DNA of 64,000 nt from the NCBI GenBank assembly GCA_965194655.1, contig OZ239148.1, positions 1,178,001-1,242,000 of the forward strand, read 5' to 3'. Under the pieces are notes generated by a model that did not search any database, had not been told where the DNA came from, and saw only the letters and a list, made by a program, of their open reading frames with translations. Shown here piece after piece: positions 8,444 through 16,304 of this stretch (its first letter is position 1; each line of letters begins with the position of its first letter). The translations under genes were made by a program, and so were the position numbers. The DNA is from Hahnella lacustris (lineage in GTDB: Bacteria; Pseudomonadota; Gammaproteobacteria; Burkholderiales; Burkholderiaceae_A).

Positions 8444-9004
8444 TCACAACGCCACAGAGGGGCTTCTCATCGCCCTCCAGCGCATCAGGCCCACACCAGA
8501 GAGCACTGCCTGAACCGCGTACAAGCCCACCGTGGGCCAGAGCGACTGCGAGCCGTAGAGACCCATCGACAGCAGATTGACCACCAGCCAGAGCAGCCAG
8601 CAGGCCTCATGTTTACGAGCGGTCCAAACCATGGCCCAGAGGCTCAGCGCTGCAATACCAGCATCAAGCGTCGGATCGGCAGAGCCGCTCTGCTCCAGCA
8701 CGCCCGAAAAAACAAAGGCCAACAACAAGGTCGTAGAGATGGAGAACCACACCGCGCCGCGAGATGGAATGACCGTTTTCAGAGTGGAGTCTCGTCCCCA
8801 TCTCAGATAACCCCAGATGGAAATGCCCGTAAAGGCCGCCATGACGAGGGTCTGACCAAAGAGTTCCCAATGCCAGGTGAGGCCCAGGTAGAGCACGCTC
8901 GAGAGCAGCCAAGCAAGCCAGGTGGAGCGACGCTGTTGAAAGCCCAGAATCACGCCAAGTAGACCGAGCCCAGCGGCCGCCCACTCGAGACCAACGAGCA
9001 GCAC
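8444..9004 (-). CDS. pnuC: PnuC-family vitamin permease (PnuT-like)
   Basis: A 186-residue inner-membrane protein with six to seven hydrophobic segments. The family motif W-x2-W-x3-N is present as 'WLLWLVVN' near residue 147-154. PnuC proteins move a vitamin precursor by facilitated diffusion: nicotinamide riboside for PnuC, thiamine for PnuT, riboflavin for PnuX. Here the neighbouring TPP riboswitch and TonB receptor suggest a thiamine carrier. The start is a GTG at 9004, three bases after the stop of the FrnE-like gene, and the kinase follows after 4 bases. These three genes look like one transcript. Confidence 0.82.
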   Translation of the reverse strand: MLLVGLEWAAAGLGLLGVILGFQQRRSTWLAWLLSSVLYLGLTWHWELFGQTLVMAAFTGISIWGYLRWGRDSTLKTVIPSRGAVWFSISTTLLLAFVFSGVLEQSGSADPTLDAGIAALSLWAMVWTARKHEACWLLWLVVNLLSMGLYGSQSLWPTVGLYAVQAVLSGVGLMRWRAMRSPSVAL

Positions 9005-9007
9005 GGT

Positions 9008-9661
9008 CTAGAGTGCCCCCAAGGCGTAAAAGGTATCCAGCATGACGGCATGAGAGACGGCGCCATGGAGGACCTGCTGGCGGTCCTCGCACTGGATCAC
9101 AAAGGTGGGAACGCCCGAGACTCCATGTTCGCGCCATTCATCTGCAATGTGGCGCACCCGCTTGACCAACAAGGCATCCGCAAGGGCCGCCTCTGCACGA
9201 GCCCGATCGAAGCCGGCCGTCTCGCAGACGTCAAGCAAGACCTCTCGCTTGGAGATGTCTCGCCCTTCTACAAAAAACGCCTCAAACAAGAGGTCCGTCA
9301 ACGCATGGCCCTGATCGCCTGCTGCAGCCACCAGCACATGCGCGTCTAGCGAATTGGGCTGGACCTGAATCAGGTCAAGTCGCAGCGGCAGCCCAGCGTT
9401 CTGCGCCGCCGCCTGAACCCTCCCGAAGCGCTCCAGACTGGTGGTGCCGAACTTCCCCATGAGGTAGTCCGTGCGAGGAATACCCTGTGAGGGCAGATCG
9501 GGGTTGAGCATGTAGGGACTCCACTGCACGCGAACTCGCTCGCTCATCCCGGGCTGACGCTGCTCGGCATGGGCAATCGCTTGACGCAGATTCGCCAATC
9601 CCACATAGCACCAAGGGCAGACGACGTCTGAGATGATTTCAATCGAAATGTTCTGCATCAT
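9008..9661 (-). CDS. DsbA-family oxidoreductase, FrnE-like
   Basis: A 217-residue thioredoxin-fold protein without a signal peptide. The active site is 'CPWC' inside 'DVVCPWCYVG' (residues 13-22), followed by the helical insertion that FrnE and 2-hydroxychromene-2-carboxylate isomerase relatives carry. The C-terminal 'GVSGVPTFVI' holds the cis-Pro loop. FrnE proteins are cytoplasmic disulfide oxidoreductases or isomerases linked to oxidative stress. It is the first gene of the apparent transcript that continues into the permease and kinase, but I see no direct link to thiamine. It starts 6 bases from the window of the divergent HNH gene; two adjacent ATGs are possible starts. Confidence 0.82.
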   Translation of the reverse strand: MMQNISIEIISDVVCPWCYVGLANLRQAIAHAEQRQPGMSERVRVQWSPYMLNPDLPSQGIPRTDYLMGKFGTTSLERFGRVQAAAQNAGLPLRLDLIQVQPNSLDAHVLVAAAGDQGHALTDLLFEAFFVEGRDISKREVLLDVCETAGFDRARAEAALADALLVKRVRHIADEWREHGVSGVPTFVIQCEDRQQVLHGAVSHAVMLDTFYALGAL

Positions 9662-9724
9662 GCGTCCATGGTTTCAAAACGATCACTGCGATGGAGAGAA
9701 GGTCAGACCTCCGCTGGGGAAGAC

Positions 9725-9994
9725 ATGCTACCCGAGGAGGCCCAAGACTGCCCGCTCTGCGGACGTGAGCTGGTGCGTGGGCCCACCATCGATGAGCATC
9801 ACCTCGTTCCGAGATCCCAAGGGGGTAAGGAGAAGTACCTGGTCCATAAAGTCTGTCATCAGAAGATTCATCAGGCCCTCAAGCCCCGTGAACTCGCTCG
9901 AAGCTACAACAGCTGGGAGGCCTTACGCGCACACCCCGAAATAGACAAGTTCATCCAGTGGGTGCGCAAGCGCCCGCCAGAGTTTCTCGGGTGA
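9725..9994 (+). CDS. HNH-fold protein (small putative endonuclease)
   Basis: A protein of 89 residues from the chosen ATG. It shows a CxxC ('CPLC'), the HNH core 'IDEHHLVPRSQGGK' and a closing 'CHQKIH', which together form the zinc-supported beta-beta-alpha metal fold. These stand-alone HNH proteins are common and mostly uncharacterised; some are DNA nickases or mobile-element relics. I prefer the ATG at 9725, which has GGGGAAGAC just upstream, over the ATG at 9668, which lies only 6 bases from the divergent FrnE start and has no ribosome site. Confidence 0.7.
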   Translation: MLPEEAQDCPLCGRELVRGPTIDEHHLVPRSQGGKEKYLVHKVCHQKIHQALKPRELARSYNSWEALRAHPEIDKFIQWVRKRPPEFLG

Positions 9995-10079
9995 TACGCT
10001 CTTTCAGTGAAAACCAGAACGCAGAGGGGGGGTTCTCTGCGGAAGTCACGGTTCTGATGAAAAGAAAAGAGGCGTAACC

Positions 10080-10154
10080 ATGGTGATTGGCTGGATTCTC
10101 ATTTTCGCCCTCGGCTTTCTGGCCGGCTGGGTGGTCGGCCGAAAGCGTCGATAA
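10080..10154 (+). CDS. 24-residue single-span membrane peptide
   Basis: A short reading frame starting ATG GTG ATT GGC and ending CGA TAA encodes 24 residues: a hydrophobic stretch 'WILIFALGFLAGWVVG' and a basic tail RKRR. This is a textbook single-pass membrane peptide with a cytoplasmic positive end. AAAAGAAAAGAGG lies upstream as a plausible ribosome site, and a hairpin with a T-run follows 8 bases after the stop. It lies between the HNH gene and the convergent glcB gene. No function is assigned; small peptides like this are usually missed by gene finders. Confidence 0.5.
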   Translation: MVIGWILIFALGFLAGWVVGRKRR

Positions 10155-10161
10155 AGCCAGA

Positions 10162-10183
10162 CCTCCCTCAGGAGGCCTTTTTC
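10162..10183 (+). terminator. Putative rho-independent terminator
   Basis: CCTCC (10162-10166) and GGAGG (10171-10175) form a short GC-only stem with loop CTCA, followed by CC and five Ts. It closes the small membrane-peptide gene on the plus strand and overlaps the last codons of the convergent glcB gene. The stem has only five base pairs, so strength is uncertain. Confidence 0.4.
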
Positions 10184-12384
10184 TTCAGTCGCCAGGCATG
10201 CAGCAATGGCTCGGTGTAGCCACTGGGCTGCTCCTTGCCCTTGAAGACGAGATCGGTTGCTGCCTGGTAAGCCATGCTCTGTTCAAAACGGCCTGACATT
10301 TTTTCATAGAGCGGATCACCCGCATTCTGCTGATCCACCACAGCGGCCATCCGCTCAAAGGTCTCACGCACCTCTTGCTCGCTGACCACCCCGTGGTACA
10401 GCCAGTTCGCCATGTGCTGGGAGGAAATGCGCAGGGTTGCGCGGTCTTCCATGAGACCCACATTGTGGATGTCGGGCACCTTGGAACAGCCAACGCCTTG
10501 GTCGATCCAACGCACCACGTAGCCCAGAATCCCCTGGGCATTGTTCTCGAGCTCCTGCCGTTTTTCCTCTGCTGTCCAGTTGGGATTGGCAACCACCGGC
10601 ACCGTGAGCAGCCCAGCCAGCAAGCTCTCACGCTCAGCATCCGCATCAATGGACTCCATCTGCTGCTGAACCTGAGAGACATTGACCTGGTGATAGTGCA
10701 AGGCATGCAGGGTGGCCGCAGTTGGACTGGGTACCCAAGCCGTATTGGCGCCCGCCTTGGGGTGTGCGGCCTTCTGCGACAGCATCGCAGCCATTAAGTC
10801 CGGCATGGCCCACATCCCTTTGCCAATCTGTGCGCGCCCCCTCAAGCCACAGGAGAGACCCACGAGCACGTTGTTTCGCTCGTAGGATTGAATCCAGGCA
10901 CTGGACTTCATATCGCCCTTACGCAGCATCGGGCCGGCCATCATGGCCGTGTGCATCTCGTCGCCCGTTCGGTCGAGAAAGCCAGTGTTGATGAACGCCA
11001 CTCGGCTACTTGCCGCCGCAATACAAGCCTTCAGGTTCACGCTCGTGCGCCGTTCCTCATCCATGATGCCAAGCTTGACCGTGCTATTGGGCAGACCGAG
11101 CAGCTGCTCCACCCGGTCGAAGAGCTCTGCTGCAAACGCCACTTCCTCAGGCCCGTGCATCTTGGGCTTGACGATGTAGACGCTGCCTGCGCGACTGTTT
11201 CGCACCGACTCCCCCGTGAGCAGACGCCCATGACCTTGAAGGTCGTGAAGCGCAATGAGCGTGGTGATTACAGCATCCATGATGCCCTCAGGGATTTCGA
11301 GCGTCTGACCGTCTGAACCTGTCAAGAGGATGGCAGGATTGGTCATAAGGTGTCCCACATTTCGTACGAACATCAGGGAGCGCCCGTGCATCCGCAGCTC
11401 GCCGCCTTGAGGCCGCGTGTAGAGTCGATCTGGGTTCAGTCCACGCGTGAACGTCTTCCCTCCCTTGTTGACCTGCTCGGTGAGCGTGCCTTTTAGGATG
11501 CCCAGCCAGTTTCGATAGGCCAGGACCTTGTCCTGCGCATCCACAACCGCAACAGAATCCTCGAGATCGAGAATGGTCGAGAGCGCAGACTCCATGATGA
11601 GGTCAGACACGCCAGCGGGATCGCTCCGCCCAATCGGGGTCTCGCGATTGATCACCAGCTCGAAATGAATGCCATGGTGGGCAAACAAAATCCCCGATAG
11701 AGCGTCAGCGCTTCCGGTGTAGCCAGCAAACTGCGCAGGGTCCTTCAATCCAACCCTTGACCCGTTCGATAGCGTCACCTGGAGTGCCCCGACCACCACG
11801 GCATAGCCCGTCGAATGTGCGTGCGAGCCGTCCGCCAATGGGGCGGATTCGTCCAAGAACTCCCGTACGAAGGCAATGACTCGCTGACCACGTTGCGGGT
11901 TGTAGCTTGAGCCACGCTCACAGCCATCAGTCTCCGGTATGGCATCTGTCCCATAGAGGGCGTCGTACAGGCTCCCCCAGCGGGCGTTCGCGGCATTCAG
12001 GGCATAACGAGCATTGAGAATAGGAACCACCAGCTGTGGGCCAGCCTGCTGAGCCAGCTCTGCGTCTACATGGGATGTGGTGGCTTGGACCTTGGCTGGT
12101 GTCGGCACCAGGTATCCAATCTGTTCAAGAAACGCTTTGTATGCAGCGGCGTCCTGTACTGGGCCCGCATGGGCTGCGTGCCACTGATCCAGCTGGGACT
12201 GAAGCGCATCACGCTTGGCCAACAGCGCCTTGTTCTTGGGTGCGAGGTCTGCAACCAGGGCGTCAAAGCCCTTCCAGAACTCAGGAGCAGACAGCCCCGT
12301 TCCCGGCAGTGCTTCTGCCTCGATGAATCGATGAAGGTCTTCAGCAACTTGTAAACGATGGCACTGCACGCGAGTGGTGGACAT
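10168..12384 (-). CDS. glcB: Malate synthase G
   Basis: A 738-residue enzyme that condenses glyoxylate with acetyl-CoA to give malate and CoA in the glyoxylate bypass and glycolate use. Length matches the monomeric G isoform (about 720-740). The diagnostic 'GIMDEERRTSVNLKACI' and 'GDEMHTAM' segments are present around 450-500, and the catalytic-end region 'GVGCSKVPDIHNVGLMEDRA' lies near 625. The gene stands alone, divergent from the Mo-hydroxylase operon. The 136-base divergent region contains a 7-bp inverted repeat (12424-12445) that may be an operator. No glyoxylate-cycle isocitrate lyase is in the window. Confidence 0.95.
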   Translation of the reverse strand: MSTTRVQCHRLQVAEDLHRFIEAEALPGTGLSAPEFWKGFDALVADLAPKNKALLAKRDALQSQLDQWHAAHAGPVQDAAAYKAFLEQIGYLVPTPAKVQATTSHVDAELAQQAGPQLVVPILNARYALNAANARWGSLYDALYGTDAIPETDGCERGSSYNPQRGQRVIAFVREFLDESAPLADGSHAHSTGYAVVVGALQVTLSNGSRVGLKDPAQFAGYTGSADALSGILFAHHGIHFELVINRETPIGRSDPAGVSDLIMESALSTILDLEDSVAVVDAQDKVLAYRNWLGILKGTLTEQVNKGGKTFTRGLNPDRLYTRPQGGELRMHGRSLMFVRNVGHLMTNPAILLTGSDGQTLEIPEGIMDAVITTLIALHDLQGHGRLLTGESVRNSRAGSVYIVKPKMHGPEEVAFAAELFDRVEQLLGLPNSTVKLGIMDEERRTSVNLKACIAAASSRVAFINTGFLDRTGDEMHTAMMAGPMLRKGDMKSSAWIQSYERNNVLVGLSCGLRGRAQIGKGMWAMPDLMAAMLSQKAAHPKAGANTAWVPSPTAATLHALHYHQVNVSQVQQQMESIDADAERESLLAGLLTVPVVANPNWTAEEKRQELENNAQGILGYVVRWIDQGVGCSKVPDIHNVGLMEDRATLRISSQHMANWLYHGVVSEQEVRETFERMAAVVDQQNAGDPLYEKMSGRFEQSMAYQAATDLVFKGKEQPSGYTEPLLHAWRLKKKAS

Positions 12385-12423
12385 ACAAACTCTCTTGAGG
12401 AAGTGATTGGAATGCTCTGATTT

Positions 12424-12445
12424 TATCGAACCTCAGAATTCGATA
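12424..12445. promoter_or_regulatory. Inverted repeat between glcB and the Mo-hydroxylase operon
   Basis: TATCGAA (12424-12430), eight spacer bases, TTCGATA (12439-12445): a perfect 7-bp dyad centred about 50 bases upstream of glcB and 87 bases upstream of the IorA-like gene. The geometry fits a dimeric repressor of the GntR or similar type. It could regulate either or both divergent units. The assignment is from symmetry and position only. Confidence 0.4.
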
Positions 12446-12520
12446 TCGGGACTACACCCAATGCCCCTCCAGCACAACTGTCGATTCAATGGACTCATTT
12501 CTTCCTAGGAGGTCACACCT

Positions 12521-12970
12521 GTGATTACGCTTACCGTGAACGGAAAGACCCGCAAGGTCAATGCAGACCCCAATACCCCACTGCTCTGGGCACTCAGAGA
12601 TCACCTCGCGCTCACCGGCACCAAGTATGGCTGCGGCATTGCCCAGTGCGGAGCTTGCACCGTGCTGATCAACGGAGAGCCCGTTCGCAGCTGCTCGCTC
12701 CCCCTGTCGGCGGCGGCCGGCAAGAAAGTGACCACCATCGAGGGACTCGCAAAAGGCGGGCAGCTCACGAAAGTACAGAAGGCCTGGGTAGATCTCGATG
12801 TGCCGCAGTGTGGCTTCTGCCAGAGCGGAATGATCATGGCTGCGACAGCCCTGCTCAACAAGAACCCCGACCCCAGCGATGCGGACATTGACGCCGCCAT
12901 GACCAACATATGCCGCTGCGGCACCTTTCAAGAAGTGCGCCGAGCCATTCACACGGCTGCAAAGGCTTAA
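12521..12970 (+). CDS. [2Fe-2S] subunit of periplasmic molybdenum hydroxylase (IorA-like)
   Basis: A 149-residue small subunit of the xanthine-oxidase family. The N-terminal plant-type cluster is bound by 'CGIAQCGAC' plus a later Cys in 'RSC' (about 43-72), and the second all-helical cluster by 'CGFCQSG' and 'CRCGTF' (about 101-140). It passes electrons from the Mo site to an external acceptor, probably a c-type cytochrome. It has no signal peptide, so it should ride with the Tat-exported large subunit, as is usual for IorAB-type enzymes. The start is a GTG with a strong AGGAGG eight bases upstream. First gene of the operon that continues into soxX, soxY, soxZ and soxA. Confidence 0.9.
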   Translation: MITLTVNGKTRKVNADPNTPLLWALRDHLALTGTKYGCGIAQCGACTVLINGEPVRSCSLPLSAAAGKKVTTIEGLAKGGQLTKVQKAWVDLDVPQCGFCQSGMIMAATALLNKNPDPSDADIDAAMTNICRCGTFQEVRRAIHTAAKA

Positions 12971-12980
12971 GGAGCTGACC

Positions 12981-15185
12981 ATGACCCTTCGTAACGCATC
13001 ACGCAGACATTTCGTCATCGGCGCAGCCAGCATGGGACCGGGGCTGGCCCTTGGCCTGAGCCTCGGCAGTTCAGCCCAGGCAGCCAAGTCCTCTGCCTCC
13101 ACACAGACGGCTTCCAAGCCAGAGATTGGAGCCTGGGTGGTCGTACAGCCCAATGACACCGTCTCCATTCGAGTGGTTCGCTCTGAGATGGGCCAGGGAA
13201 CCATCACCGGTCTGGCCCAGCTGGTCGCAGAGGAGCTGGAGTGCGACTGGTCACGCGTTCAAGTGGAATACCCCACCCCGGGCGAGAGCCTCAAACGCGA
13301 TCGCGTTTGGGGAGCCTTCTCCACAGGCGGCAGCCGCGGCATTCGGACCTCTCACGACTACGTCCGTAAGGGCGGAGCAGCAGCCCGCATCATGCTAGTC
13401 CAGGCTGCGGCCAACCGTTGGAAGGTGCCGGCTCAAGAGTGCGTAGCACGCAAGAGCCTCGTCACTCACATGCCATCTGGCCGAAGCTTCCGGTTCGGTG
13501 ACCTGGCCGCGGACGCTGCCAAGCTCCCTGTTCCAGATCAAAAGTCGATCGTGCTCAAGGACCCTAAGACCTGGACCATCATCGGCAAATCGGTTCCCCG
13601 ACTCGACACACTCGATAAGGTCACCGGCGCTCAGGTCTACGGCATTGATCTTCAGATGAAGGGCATGCTCACCGCCACCATCACCCAGTGCCCCGTGTTC
13701 GGGGGCAAGCTCAAGTCGTTTGACGACAGCCAGGCCAAAAAGATGCCCGGTGTTGTGCGTGTGGTCTCCGTCGGAGACAACGCTGTCGCAGTGGTCGCGA
13801 AGACGTTCTGGCAAGCCAAGACCGCCATGGACAAGGTCAAGATCGAGTGGAACAAGGGACCCAACGCCAAGATTCAACAGGCAGACATCCTCAAGTCTCT
13901 CGAAGAGGGGCTCTCCGCTCAGCAGGCCTTCGTCGGGAACACGCAGGGCGACATTGCGAGCGCGGCCAAAGGTGCGGCAAAGACCATCGAATCGACCTAT
14001 TTCTATCCTTTCCTCAATCACGCGCCGATGGAGCCGATGAACGCAACCGCGCTCTTCACACCTGAGCGTTGTGAGGCATGGGTGCCCACCCAGGACGGCG
14101 AGGCCTCTTTCGCCGCGGTGATGGCCGCCTCAGGCCTTCCGGCCAACAAATGTGATGTGCACAAGGTGCTTCTGGGTGGAGGATTTGGCCGCCGTGGCGC
14201 GTTTCAAGACTATGTGACTCAGGCTGTGCTCATTGCCAAACAAATGCCGGGCACGCCCATCAAGCTCATCTGGACGCGCGAAGAGGACATGCTTCACGGC
14301 CACTATCACCCCATCATGATGGCCAAGATGAAGGGGCACCTCGATGCGCAGGGCAAGCTGCTGGGCGTGGACATGAGGCTGTCTGGGCAGTCCATCCTCG
14401 CTGCGGTTCGGCCGGCCATTGTGGAGAAGGCCAAGGGAATGGACCCATTGGTCTTCCAAGGTGTCGCCAAGGACGGAGAGCACGGCTTCGGCTACACCCT
14501 GCCTGCGCTCAAGATTGACCACGCCATGCGCAACACCCATGTCCCGCCAGGCTTCTGGCGTGGGGTGAACATCAACCAGAACGCCATTTTTTTCGAGTGC
14601 TTCATGGATGAGCTTGCGGAGGCCGCCGGCATGGACCCTCTCGCCTTTCGTCGTCAGTACCTGGGCAAGCACCCCCGTAATCTCGCCGTCTTGAATGCAG
14701 TCGCCGATCGGATTGGCTGGGAGAAGCCTGCGGCACAGGGGGTCTTCCGAGGCATCTGCCAAATGAAAGGCTTTGCCGCCTACACGGCCGCCGCCTGCGA
14801 GCTTTCTGTACGGAACGGCAATCAGGTCAAGATTCATCGCATCGTGGCGGCCACCGATCCTGGCTATGCCGTCAACCCAGCACAGATTGAGCGCCAGGTC
14901 TCTGGCTCATTCGTCTATGGCCTCTCTGCACTCTTCTTGCAGAGCTGCACGGTGAAGGACGGCCAGATCGAGCAGACCAACTTCGACACGTTTGGATCGA
15001 TGCGGATCGCTCAAATGCCAGAGGTGGAGACCATCATTCTTCAGAGCGGCGGAGAAGAATGGGGCGGCGTGGGCGAGCCCACCATTGCAGTCGCAGCGCC
15101 GGCGGTGCTCAATGCGCTTGCGAAAGCCACGGGCAAGCGTTACCGGACCGTGCCTCTCAAGGACCACGGGCTCCAGTGGGTCTAG
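12981..15185 (+). CDS. Molybdopterin-binding subunit of Mo-hydroxylase (IorB-like, Tat-exported)
   Basis: A 734-residue catalytic subunit. The N-terminus has a Tat signal with the twin arginine in 'SRRHFVIGAA' (about 8-17) followed by a hydrophobic stretch to about residue 35. The two-part Mo-binding domain of the xanthine-oxidase family follows, including 'LLGGGFGRR' near 395 and the catalytic Glu699 in 'GVGEPTIAVAAP' close to the C-terminus. This arrangement (separate FeS subunit, fused Mo subunit, no FAD subunit) is that of isoquinoline 1-oxidoreductase relatives, which hydroxylate N-heterocycles or oxidise aldehydes in the periplasm. The substrate here is unknown. AAGGAG precedes the ATG, 10 bases after the small subunit. 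Confidence 0.9.
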   Translation: MTLRNASRRHFVIGAASMGPGLALGLSLGSSAQAAKSSASTQTASKPEIGAWVVVQPNDTVSIRVVRSEMGQGTITGLAQLVAEELECDWSRVQVEYPTPGESLKRDRVWGAFSTGGSRGIRTSHDYVRKGGAAARIMLVQAAANRWKVPAQECVARKSLVTHMPSGRSFRFGDLAADAAKLPVPDQKSIVLKDPKTWTIIGKSVPRLDTLDKVTGAQVYGIDLQMKGMLTATITQCPVFGGKLKSFDDSQAKKMPGVVRVVSVGDNAVAVVAKTFWQAKTAMDKVKIEWNKGPNAKIQQADILKSLEEGLSAQQAFVGNTQGDIASAAKGAAKTIESTYFYPFLNHAPMEPMNATALFTPERCEAWVPTQDGEASFAAVMAASGLPANKCDVHKVLLGGGFGRRGAFQDYVTQAVLIAKQMPGTPIKLIWTREEDMLHGHYHPIMMAKMKGHLDAQGKLLGVDMRLSGQSILAAVRPAIVEKAKGMDPLVFQGVAKDGEHGFGYTLPALKIDHAMRNTHVPPGFWRGVNINQNAIFFECFMDELAEAAGMDPLAFRRQYLGKHPRNLAVLNAVADRIGWEKPAAQGVFRGICQMKGFAAYTAAACELSVRNGNQVKIHRIVAATDPGYAVNPAQIERQVSGSFVYGLSALFLQSCTVKDGQIEQTNFDTFGSMRIAQMPEVETIILQSGGEEWGGVGEPTIAVAAPAVLNALAKATGKRYRTVPLKDHGLQWV

Positions 15186-15190
15186 TGTGA

Positions 15191-15595
15191 ATGCGCTGGG
15201 CATGGCCATGTTTTGTGCTCATGATGGCCATCCTGGCGCTGGATGCACAGGGGAAAACGCTTGCGGAGGCCCAGGCCAACGGTCGGAAAATCGTCACGGA
15301 CCGACGGCATGGGCTGTGCCTGCTTTGTCATGCATCGAGCTTCCCCGAAGAGCCATTCCCTGGGAACATCGCTCCTGACCTAACACTGCTCGTTCAAGGC
15401 CGCACGGCGGCCGAGCTCAAAGCCCGCATCGCAAATCCACAGGCATTTCACCCTGACAGTGTCATGCCCGCCTATGGCGTTCCAATGAAGGGCCCAACGG
15501 TGGGCCCTCGCTGGCGAGGTCGGCCCATTCTCACGGAACAGGAGCTCAATGACGTGGTCGCATTCCTTATGACGCTTCAGGAGCCCAAACCATGA
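15191..15595 (+). CDS. soxX: SoxX-like monohaem cytochrome c
   Basis: A 134-residue exported cytochrome with a short N-terminal hydrophobic signal (about 5-20), one haem motif 'CLLCH' (Cys43, Cys46, His47) and the distal Met in 'VMPAYG' (Met92). The pattern 'PGNIAPDL...MPAYG...LTEQELNDVVAFL' matches SoxX, the small partner of the SoxXA complex that oxidatively attaches sulfur substrates to SoxY. It begins 5 bases after the Mo-hydroxylase gene and its stop overlaps soxY (ATGA). An in-frame stop at 15188 fixes the start. It may also serve as electron acceptor for the molybdoenzyme. Confidence 0.82.
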   Translation: MRWAWPCFVLMMAILALDAQGKTLAEAQANGRKIVTDRRHGLCLLCHASSFPEEPFPGNIAPDLTLLVQGRTAAELKARIANPQAFHPDSVMPAYGVPMKGPTVGPRWRGRPILTEQELNDVVAFLMTLQEPKP

Positions 15596-15984
15596 ACCCA
15601 GACATCCCCTTGAGCCCCCAGGCTCAGGCGCTGATCCAAACCCTCACTCAAGGCGCCACGCCCCAAGTGCGCGGTGTCTCGTTGGAGGTTCCGCCCCTGG
15701 TCGAGAATGGCAACCTCGTAGAAGTCTCCGTTGAGGTGGAAAGCCCCATGACTGCCCTGCAGCACGTGAAGGCCATCCATCTGGTGAGCGGCAATAACCC
15801 GAGCCCGCGAGTCCTGAGCGTTCAGTTCTCAACAGAGAACGGTGTCGCCCGCGTCAGAACTCGAATGCGCATGGCTGACAGTCAGCAGGTGGTCGCACTG
15901 GTTCAAGACTCTGATGGCGGTTGGCGCATGGCCAAGAAGCAGAGCCTCGTGACGCTCAGCGCCTGCCTGGAGGGTCTGATATGA
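15592..15984 (+). CDS. soxY: SoxY-like carrier protein, atypical
   Basis: A 130-residue protein matching the SoxY core ('ENGNLVEVSVEVESPM' near 42-57, 'MRMADSQQVVALVQ' near 94-107). In typical Sox systems SoxY binds sulfur intermediates on a Cys near its C-terminus, in a GGCGG tail. Here the tail reads 'VTLSACLEGLI': the Cys is kept, but the glycines are gone and five residues follow it. There is also no Tat signal; the coding frame is closed by a stop at 15550 with no other start in between. It overlaps both neighbours by 4 bases, so operon membership is certain but the classical thiosulfate role is doubtful. Confidence 0.75.
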   Translation: MNPDIPLSPQAQALIQTLTQGATPQVRGVSLEVPPLVENGNLVEVSVEVESPMTALQHVKAIHLVSGNNPSPRVLSVQFSTENGVARVRTRMRMADSQQVVALVQDSDGGWRMAKKQSLVTLSACLEGLI

Positions 15985-16304
15985 GTGCTCCACAAGGCGT
16001 GATCATTCTGCCGAAGGTGGTCCAGCGAGGAGCCACCATCTCGGTGACCGCCTTGGTCAAACACCCCATGGAGAGTGGCTTTCGTCGAACAGAGACGGGC
16101 GGGCTCATTCCTGCCAACCTGCTTCGCAGCCTTGAAGTCACCCTCAACGGACGCGTAATCTTCTCCGCGACACTCGACGCTGGCCTCTCAGCCAATCCGC
16201 TGGTCAGTTTTCCATTGAAGGTCAGCTCAGCCGGCACCCTACGCGCGGTCTGGAGGGGAGACCGAGGCTTCGAGGCTCAGGCAGAGGCCGCGCTGGTGCT
16301 ATGA
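15981..16304 (+). CDS. soxZ: SoxZ-like sulfur-carrier partner
   Basis: A 107-residue protein of immunoglobulin-like fold that forms the SoxYZ heterodimer. 'VVQRGATISVTALVKHPMESGFR' (read as two parts, 'VQRGATISVTALVKHPMES' and 'GFRRTETG') is the strongly conserved SoxZ start, and 'DAGLSANPLVSFPLKVS' also matches. No signal peptide, as expected, because SoxZ normally crosses the membrane together with Tat-exported SoxY. Since SoxY here lacks that signal, it is unclear how this pair would reach the periplasm. ATGA overlaps on both sides couple it to soxY and soxA. Confidence 0.82.
   Translation: MSAPQGVIILPKVVQRGATISVTALVKHPMESGFRRTETGGLIPANLLRSLEVTLNGRVIFSATLDAGLSANPLVSFPLKVSSAGTLRAVWRGDRGFEAQAEAALVL

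Noticed and set aside
15185..15190. GTG at 15185 considered as an upstream soxX start
   Set aside because: The next codon in frame is TGA, so the ATG at 15191 must be the start.
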